64,000 nt of DNA from Antedon mediterranea (lineage: Eukaryota > Echinodermata > Crinoidea > Comatulida > Antedonidae). The position numbers were made by a program, and so were the translations under genes. Of this stretch, positions 38,301 to 49,958 are shown piece after piece (positions within the stretch are counted from its first letter, which is position 1; each line of letters begins with the position of its first letter). Location of the stretch: NCBI RefSeq assembly GCF_964355755.1, contig NC_092670.1, positions 13,081,201-13,145,200 on the forward strand. Direction: 5' to 3'. A model generated the notes under the pieces. It had not been told where the DNA came from and ran no database searches. It saw only the letters and a program-made list of their open reading frames with translations.

Positions 38301-41300
38301 GTAGAATCAAGATGCATTGATTTTTTTAAATAAATCATTTTGTGACTTTTTGTCATTTTTAGCTCTCAAAAATCTAACATAGAATCAAGCTTGACGTCTC
38401 ACTGTTCTCTCTTTTATCTCAATATTAACTGTAGTTTTCTAGATATAAAATTGCAGAATTACATAATCATACTTTTTAGGGATTAGGTTATAATTATATA
38501 ACAGATTCATTCAATAGGTTTGGAAATCTAGGAAGAAGTACAGTACAGTATTAACTATTACATAGAATAAAGATACAAATTTAAATAACTGTTAATGTTA
38601 TTTCCAAATTTTAACTCAAATGTTAGTACTATTGCTATTAATTGTGAATGTTCTTATAAATTTTTCAAAGTCAATGATAAATAAAATAAAAGTAAAACAA
38701 AGCAGTTTAATGTTAAAAGTTAGTGAGTTTTCTCGTCATGCATGTGACAACAGGCAAATATTCCATTCTGATGAAGATGCAATGTTATGAGATGAGTAAA
38801 ATGCAAGATACATGTACGTGGCAATAGTTTTATTACAGTATGGATGACTGCTCCATCGTCAGTAGTAATATTACAATATCTTGGAAATGTCTTGAGCATG
38901 TACTGTATGGACATTTATTAAAAACAAACTAGGCTTATAACTCTGTTAAGGAGACACCATAGCATGAAACATAACAGCTGGTGGCCCAAAGGAGATTACA
39001 CAACAGTCGGTAGTGTATGAGTGCTGCTTCCTTGGATAAACCGAACCCTATCTCTCTTAGAGTGGATACAACACAAAAAAAAAAAAATTCCGTTGAGCGC
39101 CACTATCGAATATTGGTGACGTCTGCGAACTGCGCCCTCAAGAGGGAGCCATTAAATCTAATAAAGTTGTTCGTATTTGTATTCTCTTTGGAAAGAGAGA
39201 GGGCCATTGTCGGTTTATCCAGGTAAGCTAGTCAAGAAGTCAATAAGATACCTATTTACGAAATAAATAAGTGTTTGAGTACCCCCTTATCCTACACTGA
39301 TGACCACATGACCTGATTGAAAAGGACAAAAAAAACTATTGCCACGATCATCAGTAAACTAAAAACTATATGATGTGTGAACTGTGAGGCTTGTACAGCT
39401 TTAGTGAGATGAGTGGTTAATGCTGCAACTAACTCCACAGCAATGCGGACAAAGAGGAAACCACTTACGCTGAAGATGTTACAATTCTTTCATTTATTTC
39501 ATGTAATTTATTTGATGTATTTACATATCTGTGAAAAAATAGTACAAATTCTAAAATAAAATCAATACATGCCACAGAGCCATCTTCTAAAGTATTTCCT
39601 CCTGCTTCAACTTAGTATTGTTTTGATCAAAAAACTGCAGCTATGATTTGTCTCCAAACTACACAGAAAGTAATTTACTTTAATAGTAGAGTTCAGGCTA
39701 GAAAATTGTGTATTGTAGCCTATTCTAGCAATACATTACATGCGGCTGCAGTTATAGCAAGCCCCATGTAGAACCAATGCAAGCCCAGATCTTGTTTATA
39801 GTTGACCTTAAAGCATTATGTAGAGACTGTTTTTGCTCTATGGTGTAGGACACATGTAATGCATGTTTTGAGAATTTTAGTTCTGCAATAACTATTTTAG
39901 TTGTGATGCATACTGTACACTTTCAATACATTTATTTTGGCAAAGGGTTGGGGAGTGGCTGAGTGAGAAATGCATCTAAACTTACTACAGTAATACTTGT
40001 TGGCACATTTCATACATTCTTGATCAATTTATAATATGTTAAAATTTAATTTAAAACAAAATTTAATTAGTTTAATACACTAAACCCAAAATGTCTGGCT
40101 TTGGCATTTCCATATCTCTCGAATATTTTATATTGTAATGTTATAAATAATACCACAATTGTAAAATATAACTTATTCTGCTATTAGTCAATAACTTATG
40201 TATGCACAATTAGACTCAGATATGATTGCAGTAGAATGGCCATTGATGGAGTATTACCACAGTTAATTACACCCACGAGACACAGTTCATAACGCTAATG
40301 TGTCGTAGACATTTGGTACTCAATTATTAAGCTTCGAAATTAAATGTACCGTTACCGATGGGATTCAGAATAGTAGTAGTATCCCTGTCAAAAGCTGAAG
40401 TATTTATATGAATATGATATTGTGTTATAGTAATTTTGTTGGTATTTTATTAATTTGACAAAAAAATTTTATGAAGTAATGATATTTATAGAGCCTTTTC
40501 CAGCTACAATATGACAGTATTTTTACTTAGTGTTGCCGAGTATTATTCAATAATAATTCTTAAACATTTAATCCATCCCATTTTAGCGTAAAAAAAAGTT
40601 TATAGTTTTTCTTTAAAATATTATTTTATTCATATACCGACTGCCATAAGTTTTGTTTTTCATTAAGCACAGGATCGGTCCCTACCTTCACTATATAAAA
40701 GAATGTTTTATTATTTAAAACACTGATCTGGAACCATGCATATGATAAGATAAGCTTCAGAAAATTTCTATTTTGCTGTTTTATTTCTTTTGTGTTCGCT
40801 ATTATTAAATACAATGTATTCTTTTTCAGGATTATGTCTAAATTATTCCACTGCAGTATTACAATGATGTTTGGTTTAAGTCTGCTTCGTTGTATACTGT
40901 AGTTTATGAGGCAGTCACTACAATAAGCTAACAGTGTGTGTGTAAAAAAAGCAATAATTGCATACAGACTAAAGGTAAAATGGTATTTAAAATGAAGTTA
41001 TAGTTAGTTAAAACATTTTGAAATGATTCTAATATATTTACACATTCATTTTTATTATTCATCTTTTTTTTTCATATAACACCCCTGCTTGTCAGACTCA
41101 TAGATTTGCCTAGTCACATTGCCTGCTTCACTTATTTGTGCGGTTTTCGCAAGTAAAGGGAACCATCTCTGTTCAAGCCACTGGGTCATGTTGAAACTTT
41201 ACCAACCAGACTGGTGGCTACGCCCCTGTGTATTCTTTTCAGGACATAGTAATGTTAAGATGTTCATTTTCAGCAAAGTTTTATACTTACGCATTGGACT

Positions 41301-44300
41301 GTTGAAGATTCTTCCATCCCTGTGCCACATCTTTCTTGACCTCTGACATTGGCGTGATTCCTAACTTTCTTTTGAGTTCCTTAGCTGCTGCTTCTTTGCT
41401 GCGGAGTGTTGATTTCATAGCTGCTATGTCTTCCTCTGTCTGTACAAATGTATAGATATAACAATGATTTCAAGTTTTCACCTCAAAAGATATTCAAAAT
41501 CATTATAAAAATACTTTATTACTCAATTAGTGTTTACCTGTATTAGCTCCAGTCTAATTTTTTCCCGTTCCTCTTCATCTTGGACTACATATGGATCTTC
41601 AATGTTTACTTCTTGGTTAACGCTATTTGTAGTTTCTGTTGGAGTATTTCCATAAACTGGAGTGGATTCCTGGGATGACATGGTGGGTTCATCTACAAAA
41701 AACAACCATTAATTTACGTTGTATTATCTTTTATAATTATTAAGATAAACAGGCATAAGATAATTTAATTATCCATTTGTCCTAGAAACTGAGGAAATTG
41801 GGTTAGGACCTTCACAGACCCACGTAAGCCAGCAGTGCAGCCTACCAGCTCAGCACTCCAGGAGACAATCCCCTTCAAAGTAACTATAATCCGCATAAAT
41901 AACCCTTCCACTTTATTGACCCCTGACTGATAATCATAATCTCGTAGAAGCACTGGGACAGACCATTTACACCAACCGATATTAAAAATATGGCTTCATG
42001 AATCTTTTGATGGTTGGTTTAATATATTTCACATCCCACAGCGAGTATAATGACAAATTAAGCATGAAATTGTTGTGCAATTTTCCTCTTTACATAATGC
42101 CGCAATTATTGGAAGGATGTTTGTACAGTATGTACAAGTACATTTTTTGTGAACATGAATAAATTCAGAGATGGTCTTGCCTCAACGCATAAGATTCCAT
42201 GTGTCTGTTCTGGTCTATCCATAGCCTAGCAAGGATTTTTACTGTTTGTTTGTCCACCAAGTTGTCATAAGTTGTTAAAAAGGACGTTTTAGGGGTTCGC
42301 TCTCTTTGCTTCTCCTTTTTAAACTTCATTTAAAACATACATTTTTGTTTTCCTGTTCTATATTTCATATTAATTATTTTACACATTTTTACAATGTTCA
42401 TTTCTTTTCTTTCTTACTTACATGTAATACCTTGTACCAGCTTAAATAAAATACAAGTATGCAAACATTTTAAAGTTCTGCCATGTGGAAACATTGGCAT
42501 GCAAATTGCATATAAATTTTGTCTAAATGCAATATGTATGTTGATAAATGTAAAGCTGTATAAAGCATGACAATTACCGTAGCATTTTAACAGATGTTTA
42601 TGATGTGTATGTCACATCTGGGTTTGTGTATTAACAACTATCAACTGGTAAGCATTATTAGTAAACTGTATTGCATTTGAATACATCAACTGTTACAGAA
42701 TGTACTGATCAGTGTCATGTACAAATAAGTCCATAATTTTTAAGGAGCGTTTGAGCGATCATGCTCTTGTGCGATTGCGCTCCTACTGTATGCGCTCTTC
42801 AACATGCTTCCAGAAGAGCAATTTATCACGCTTTTTAATTTCAATAATAGAGCCTACTGTAGTTTTTTACTGTGGGGAGGGGAGAGTGAGTTGATGGCAA
42901 CATTGATCAAAATCAAATCGCTTCCCCGGTTCAGTTGGATAAAATATTTGAGGCTGTGCTCACTATATAACCTGTTACAGATGGTATTGTAGTTCAAACA
43001 ACTTCCTTATACTAGTTAGTATTTGAATTCTATTTTTAGTTTTAGGCATTATTAAACCTAGTAGAAAGTAGACTTGATTAATACTGTAACACAGTGAACC
43101 ACTATCCAGACACGATTACATAAGGATTCTATTTTAAGATCAAGATTACTCAATTTAATATAAAACTTAAGTGTGTTAATTGGCAAATCCTTTACTAAAT
43201 TGTATTCATCAATTCTTTAAAGTTCATATTCTCTAATCCTGGTAAATTAGTTCTCTCTGAATTATTTTGCGTTATCAATGAACGCTTTACATAAATCAAT
43301 AAGTATGTAATGTAATATTGAAATAATTGAATTAGTACTGAATTGTCCTAAAGAAATTGTATAGAATCTGGGGAAAAGGGGTTTTGTTTTCACAATGTTC
43401 GAAATTGCTAATAATACAGTTATGTGCCAATCAAGTAAAAAGATCATTACTACACAACAGAATATGTGTTTCTGAGCGTGTGCAGAATGTTTTTACTCGA
43501 TAGGCACGTATCTCGACTTATCTCAAGTACTGTGTAGTTTATTATAAATTTAACTGAGCTCAGGTAATTTTTTAAATACTGTTATACTAATAGTTAAAGC
43601 TTGTACGTAAAAAAAATAATTACGCACTCTCACATGAATGTTATACAGTAGTATACTAACCAATACAATAATGTCCTTTTTTTAGGTAAGACTACAGTAG
43701 CTTTGAAAACCATTTAGCACACACAATCCTGGTGAAACTATTGGCCTTATAGAAACCACAAAAGGTTGGCATGTATTCAACCTTTATTATTAACATTTTC
43801 AATTCCATTTTCGGCAGAGGGGATGTTTCATTATCGCTATTTTTAACTCTCTAGGCTAGTATAGTAAAAAAAAACCTTAACCAATTTTCTAGTAAATAAA
43901 TTATTATACCATCCATGGCTTATGTCCTAATTTCAGTACTGTATGCTTTCAATTTTCATTTTGATTCTAAATATTTATGAACACCATAATGTTTTTTGTC
44001 ATAGCCTAAAGTATCCTTACAACACCTATCATGTGACTACAATACAACTGTAAAGCTCTGTCTACACTACAGTATCAACATTTATGTGACAAAAAAATGT
44101 CACGTGCCCATATGGACATGATGATGTCATATTAATACCATATTTGGGCACATTACACTATTTTAATACTGTAAGTGTAGACAGAGCTTCATGAATATTA
44201 TACTGTATTGAACGTACTGTTTTTCTCACCCCAGTAAAATATATTCTCATCCTCGTCGTCATCGACATCGGTGGGTACAATTTGAAGGTATGTTTGATAG

Positions 44301-47300
44301 TTAATTGCAGATGCTGTGCGCATTCTCTCGTCTGTGGGTATATCGGTCCCATTCTCCTTAGGAGCAGATTCCAAGTGTCCATTCATTGTTAATCGTTTTA
44401 ATTAATAAATATTTAATAAATTTCATATAAAAATAGTAACTCTATTTAATAAATTATGATTCATTTCAGAATTTCTCAACTAGCTTGTCATTTTAGGACT
44501 GTTCAGTAGCAAGAAGTGGGCCTATTGGCCTCTACTAACTTTTTCAAGAATAGCAATTTGTATTGCAAAACGGTCAGCTCTTAGATTCCTCAAAGTCATA
44601 CAAATAATCTGTTGACTTTCCAAAATGACTAAGTACCGTAAAGTGTTTTAAGAATGACGTGCTGAAGTTACTGATAAAAGTAAGGGTAGCCTAGTAGTAT
44701 AGTAAACAAGGCCATACGCTGTGTAGCTGAGAAATAATGATGTTCTTGTAGCTAATATACTGGTATAATCATTTTCAATAGGCCTTCCAACAACTTGAAG
44801 AAAACAGCATACTATTCCACTGTGATTTCAATATTTACAACAACTACCTGTAAATTAGTAACCAACCAGGTGTCAGCAAGCTGTCAATATTAACACTTTA
44901 AAATATCTGAATCCAAAATACATTTTTAAACAGAATACATGATTTTTCTTCCTCTAATAATCATATAATGATGACAACATCACAGAGCAGAAATTGAGTA
45001 CAATAAATAAGCACTATTATGTTAAAACAAAATAATTTCTTCAGCAGTGTTTGACGATAATCTAACAAGTTGGCACGCCACGTCTATACTGATTTTGTAA
45101 ACAGGAGTGTAGACGGCCTATTGTTTCGCTTATCCAACCATGAAATCAAACAGTGGTTTTGTAAATACTAGCAAATAGACAAATGAATGAGATAGCTCCT
45201 ATTGGTTCAAGGTCTAGTCCTATTATGTCACATGCCAATGTGCGAATTGGTGTTCTTTAAAAACGAAAGTAGGTTTAGCTTCTTCTATTGTCTTGCCTTT
45301 ATTGTTCTGAACTCGTTGATGTGTCATGCCCTATTGTTAAGATCTTTTCTGGTTTCATTCAGTTCAGAAAAGCTGTAAAGTTTTATGATTAAAGAGTTTT
45401 TCATAACTCCACAATGCTGCCACCAATAATAGGTGGTTCTTTCACTGTACTTTTGATTAAAAAAGTTCTTGTTTTCACTCCCAAAGGTTTTGCAAGCAAA
45501 ATCTTAGATCTTAATGTATAGTGCAGTATGACTATGGACCTCTAATATAGGTCCATGGTATGACCATAAAGGTATTTGTACCTGCATGGTATGACCATAC
45601 ACCAGACCCTCTTTTCCAATGAGCATATTAAAGGAATCTGGCTGTCATTGTCTATGTCTTTTAAGCAGTGTGCTGTCTCATTCCTCCATCCTTCAGGGTA
45701 GATGTCAGATCTTGCAGCAAAAAAACGTAGAATGTCCCTATTCAAAATGAGCAATGGATGCCGCCATGATCCCAGAAAAGGGCAAGACAAATTTTCTTAA
45801 TTTCATGAATTAAAATGACATAATTTATACTACTGTACTGTACACCATTTCCAAGAATATACCAATATTTGTAATTAAAATAAAATTTTACCTTGTTTTT
45901 AAAAATAATTTCATGTATTAACAATTTATTATTTTCGTTTTGTATTAAATGAGTACACATGGGTCATCCCTGTATTCAGTACTTTTAATCTGATTAATTA
46001 CTGGCCCCAATTCAATTTGCCTGGCCCGTAAAAATTTTTTTATTTAAAAACAATCCTCCTCCAGCTTTTCATACTTTGACTATATTCTTAATAATATTAA
46101 TTAGTTCAGTGGATAGACACTGTGCAATTGTTATGAATTTTTAAATAACAGTTGGATTGACCACTCACCTAGTTGTCGTAATATAAATTAAAACGTTAAT
46201 AAAATTTGTCCACAGGCAAGCAAGTAAATTTCAAACAATTTATTTTATTAATTAGCTTAGATTAATCTCAATTCAAATTTAGCTTTTAATAAAGTCAGTT
46301 CACAAAAATATTGATTTCTCAAACACATTGAGAGATATCGCTGATCGGTCAAGCATACCATACGCTGTCCTCTATTACCGGTCTACACCTCTTAAGCGAG
46401 GTGTGCTTTAGGAGCTATAGAGTGCCAGTGAAGCATGTTAAAAACCATTGATTATGCTAAAATGTAAGGCAAGTTTACTGTAGGAAGCATATTTCTGTTG
46501 ACAACACATTAACCTTGTGTTAGAAACACTGTACCTTCACTTTACAGGTATTTTTTAGACATGCAGAAAAGTTTTAAATATTTTTTTTTCTCATAATATA
46601 AGAAATTATAAAAAATGTACCATAAATATTTAATGTAATGTAAGAATAACTTATAATAGATACAATAGACAACCAACTTTACAAATAATTAAGGAAAAAT
46701 AATTGGAAAAATCTGTTCTGATTTGTTGGAATTTATGATTTACATCAAATTTTATTTAAAGCTCAGGTACAGGCATGAATTTTAAATATAATATTTGGTT
46801 AATTGTACATAAATCAAATATTTGTAATAGAAATCAAGACGAAAAAAAATGAATTTCCCTTAATATGGTCAAATACAAAATTTTGCAAAATTCTTCCATA
46901 AAAACCAGGAAGACTTTTTTTCAGTAGTTAGGTAGTTAACCTAATGTAATAACATGTCTGGTGACTCCCTAGACGGTGAAAAAAGATGGTGGATATACGG
47001 TGGATAATTTTTGCTATAGCATGAAAATAAAAATCTGAAGTTGAATAAAAATATCAGAAATGTAATATTCAAGTTATATTACCTATATTTAGTCATCTGA
47101 TAACATTTTTTACCACACCGTTTATTTTTCATAGCTTTTTAAAATGCCTCTCTATTTACAAAATTTGTGTACAAAAGAATAGAGATTTTACTGTGTAATT
47201 TGAACTATCCCGCTGATAAGAAAGTGCTTATTTTCAACAAGCTCGTGTAACACAAATAAAATCTTAAAAATTATGAAACATAGGGGAAACTATAGATCGA

Positions 47301-49481
47301 TATTTATTGGAATGTATGATCAATAGAAATTTTTTGCCCGCACCTGGCCTTTAAAGTCAACAGAATGGCATCTTAGTTTTATTCTGTTTGAATTGTTTCA
47401 GTTACCTTCCAGTGCGAATAATCATACATTAAATACTCTTTTAAAATAATTATTTCATGGCCACTGTTTTTAGTCATTGTCTCTTTGCTCTTATTTACTG
47501 TCTGTTTCAATTACATGCAGTACTACTGTATTCTGTTCCATTGTTCAAATATTTCCTATTGTGTCTAAAAGGATTATCAAACCTAGCAAGTGAAATTGTT
47601 TATTTTTGTCTTATTTACTAAATAAAAGGAAATTGACAGTTATTGTAAATTGTAAAAATTAACTAATGATTATAAACAATTGCAATTGAACAATAATAAA
47701 ATCAGTATAACATATTTTTAACTTTCAAAAACTGAAACACATGGTATGTTTATTTTATACACTTAACTGTTTTACACAAACCAAACAAAACTCCAGGCAC
47801 ATCACAAACGGTAATAAAAACAAAAAGAAACAATAAAAATGTAATACAAACTTTTAAAATTAAAGAAATCCATCATCGTGATGAGTGGACGGTTTGGCCT
47901 ATCCTCTTTTCAAATCGGAGTAATCAAGGATAAACTTGTCATCAACAAGCTGTCCAGAAATGAATGGTTTGTGTTGATGATACCGCGCAACTAAACTGTA
48001 ATTCGTATCCCAAATGTCACGGTTTGTGCATTAAAAACTACTTTACTATACAGAACAAATTAGTTGACAGCGTTTGATGACAACATCGTTAATCCAAAAC
48101 CAAACTGACCTATTTAATACTATTTCACTTTTTTAAATCATACTTCTTATGGATGTTAAATGCATTGTCTTCAATGACAACAAAAACTTTTTTGTCATTT
48201 TATTTTATAATACTACATTATTTATCCACTTTTTACCAAAATTGGATAAATAAAATGTATTTTACATTAAAAACTGTCAAATTGTCTGTCAGGCAGGTTT
48301 TGGCTAAATTAAACAGTTTATTGTCTGTCAGTGTCAGGCAATCAGGTTTTGGCTAAATTAAACAGTTTATTGTCTGTCAGGAAATCAGGGTTTGGCTAAA
48401 TTAAACAGTTTATTGTCCATGTCTGTGAGGCATTCAGGTTTTGGCTAAATTAAACAGTTTATTTAAATTAAAACAGTTAACAGTTTCTTCTTGTCATTTT
48501 ATTAACAGAAATCATTTTTTTTTAAACCATTGTTAATATTAAAATAACTGGCCTATTCAAAGCTTGATTGTATTCATCAGGGGGACAGTACATCTCTAAC
48601 AATAGGTAATATTTATTGTTTTGGGTACATCAACAATAGGGAATCTCATATCGCACATTTATAAAAATTTTTAGGAAGCTTTTTTGTTTTTTTAAAGAAA
48701 GTAACCGGTTCTGGATATATACTGTAGAGGAAATTGATAGACTGCTGGATCACTGTAATCTCCCCAACATTATTCCTCAATACGCATTTTGTAATCACTA
48801 TTCTACAGTACAGTAGGTTAAGCAATCACTAATTAATGCAAAATCTACCACCAGTAACTCTACAGAATTTGTTTGCTGTTCTATGAAATCATATTATTGT
48901 ACCTACAGTACAGTATGAGTAAAACAAATAATTCAGGAAATAATTTTACAACAAATTTGATGTTAGAAATGTTTTATTTGTTAAAACAGGGTCACTCTGA
49001 TAGTTGACCGACAAACAAAACAATAATTAACACCAACTTTGATTAAGTTCTGAAAATGTAATAATACCTTAAATATATTATACAAACTACTGTAGGCTAC
49101 AGAGATTTGACTGAGAAACAAAATACTATTGTTCGTAGCTTATCCATCCTTTTTTATGTGGATGTCGTTGTATGTAGGGAAAAATATTAGTTTTTTCTGG
49201 AAATCAAGGTTTTGTTACCCAAGACGTAAATTAATTTGATTTTAACAAATTAATTGAGGTATGTTGTGTACACTCTTCTCCGAATATTGCTGCATAAATG
49301 AAATCAACAATGTGATTGATTTATAATTAGAAAATAGTAATTAATATTCTTTCAGAGGTTTTTTTATTTAATTGTTGACTTTATTTTTGGGGAGAGAGAG
49401 GAGGAGAGAAATGTTCTTACCTCCAGCAGAAATATCCTCATACAAATCATCTGGAGGCGTTTTCATACCGTTCGTTGCCAT
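35400..49481 (-). CDS. Tumor protein D52 family protein (TPD52-like), upstream first exon
   Basis: TPD52-family proteins are small coiled-coil adaptors linked to vesicle traffic and lipid droplets. Coding exons on minus: 49481-49421, 41692-41538, 41439-41291, 36274-36112, 35549-35400. They join in phase to 225 residues, near the family's usual length. The 41439-41291 exon encodes the coiled coil (EEDIAAMKSTLRSKEAAAKE) and the family motif ELKRKLGI. The 36274 exon has AYNKTKSGLSTAGQKTGAAF and TFKSFESKV, both diagnostic. The last exon is acidic with TAA at 35402-35400. The first exon begins MATNGMKTPPDD. Vertebrates have several paralogs (TPD52, TPD52L1, TPD52L2); I cannot say which is closest, so no symbol is given. 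Confidence 0.93.
36750..36820. repeat. Short tandem repeat, about 21-bp unit
   Basis: Three to four copies of 'ttttatgcagtaattaggttg' type sequence in the last-but-one region of the TPD52-like gene, within an intron. Confidence 0.65.
37180..37239 (-). CDS. Candidate 60-nt cassette exon of the TPD52-like gene
   Basis: On minus, acceptor TTACAG precedes a 60-base open segment, followed by donor GTGAGT. It takes in two bases and leaves two, so it can be included or skipped without changing frame between the exons 41439-41291 and 36274-36112. It encodes about 20 basic, serine-rich residues with the core YQRSSFRIKKWNSSVKES. Vertebrate TPD52 paralogs also have small alternatively spliced inserts in this part of the protein. 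Confidence 0.6.
39033..39221. mobile_element. MITE-like element with TGGATAAACCGA ends
   Basis: Left 'tggataaaccga' and right 'tcggtttatcca' are perfect inverted repeats, and the match continues imperfectly inward through 'ctctctt'/'aagagag'. About 190 bp, non-coding, more GC-rich than its surroundings, in an intron. Confidence 0.7.
41693..44229. other. Intron of the TPD52-like gene
   Basis: AT-rich; contains the MITE copy at 44053-44189. No other feature was recognised. Confidence 0.6.
44053..44189. mobile_element. MITE of the GCTCTGTCTACACT family, copy 4
   Basis: The longest copy in the window: 'aagctctgtctacact' at the left and 'agtgtagacagagctt' at the right, with the shared core 'ggacatgatgatgtcatatt' and 'catatttgggcacatt'. 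It lies 41 bp from the downstream first exon of the TPD52-like gene. Confidence 0.85.
44230..44386 (-). CDS. Alternative first coding exon of the TPD52-like gene
   Basis: ATG at 44386-44384 opens 52 codons (MNGHLESAPKENGTDIPTDE at the start, then an acidic DVDDDEDEN run) and leaves one base before donor GTGAGA. That carry fits the exon starting at 41692, giving the same D-E-P-T-M-S-S junction as the upstream first exon. The resulting protein would have 257 residues. Two first exons with equal phase imply two promoters. Confidence 0.7.
44387..49420. other. First intron of the long TPD52-like transcript
   Basis: Mostly AT-rich sequence with a 55-bp tandem repeat at 48282-48468. A minus open frame of 82 codons at 45542-45790 has no recognisable family. 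Nothing else was supported. Confidence 0.55.
48282..48468. repeat. Tandem repeat, about 55-bp unit, about four copies
   Basis: Each unit contains 'ggttttggctaaattaaaca' followed by 'gtttattgtctgtcagg'. Copies differ by small indels. Confidence 0.85.
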
Positions 49482-49958
49482 TTCGATAACTAGACTTCTT
49501 CTTTCCTAGGCCTAACAAGCAAAAGTTATCGTACTTTCTCTCGAATGTAGACTACTACAGAGGTCTAGTGTACTACTAAATACAGAAGGTAAACAGCTTG
49601 CCGAATTCTCACTAGCTAGGCTACTCTGTTCCCCGTGACGTTGACCTACCTTGTTGGTTGCACACCGTCTCTGATGATGTGTTTTGTCGATCTTTTTCGT
49701 TTTGTCAACAAAAAACCACGTATTTACCTAACCTTTCATTGACCTTAAATATTAATAATTACAATTGAGAAAATAATATAGGTTTTATTTTTTAAAGAAA
49801 TAATCTTTTTTTTAAATATTTAATCTTCTATAAGATATATTTTTTGTTTCAAAAAATATTTTGAATTATTATAATAATAACATTTAATCTTAGTGTGTAC
49901 AAGAAGTGTTTGTAGAGGGTACTTGCCATGACGTAACTTTTGTACAAAATTCGTCAAG
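49482..49958. promoter_or_regulatory. Shared upstream region of the TPD52-like gene and SF3B6
   Basis: The two start codons are divergent and 477 bp apart. The TPD52-like side contains 'cctaggcctaac'. A bidirectional promoter is an inference from the arrangement; I see no clear TATA box. Confidence 0.55.

Larger units (their letters stand above)
36275..41290. other. Large intron of the TPD52-like gene
   Basis: Apart from the cassette exon at 37180-37239, it holds a tandem repeat at 36750-36820 and a MITE-like element at 39033-39221. The remainder is AT-rich with no recognised coding sequence. Confidence 0.6.

Noticed and set aside
41119-41346. 75-codon plus-strand frame beside a TPD52-like exon
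   Set aside because: It overlaps the real minus-strand exon 41291-41439 and shows no family features.
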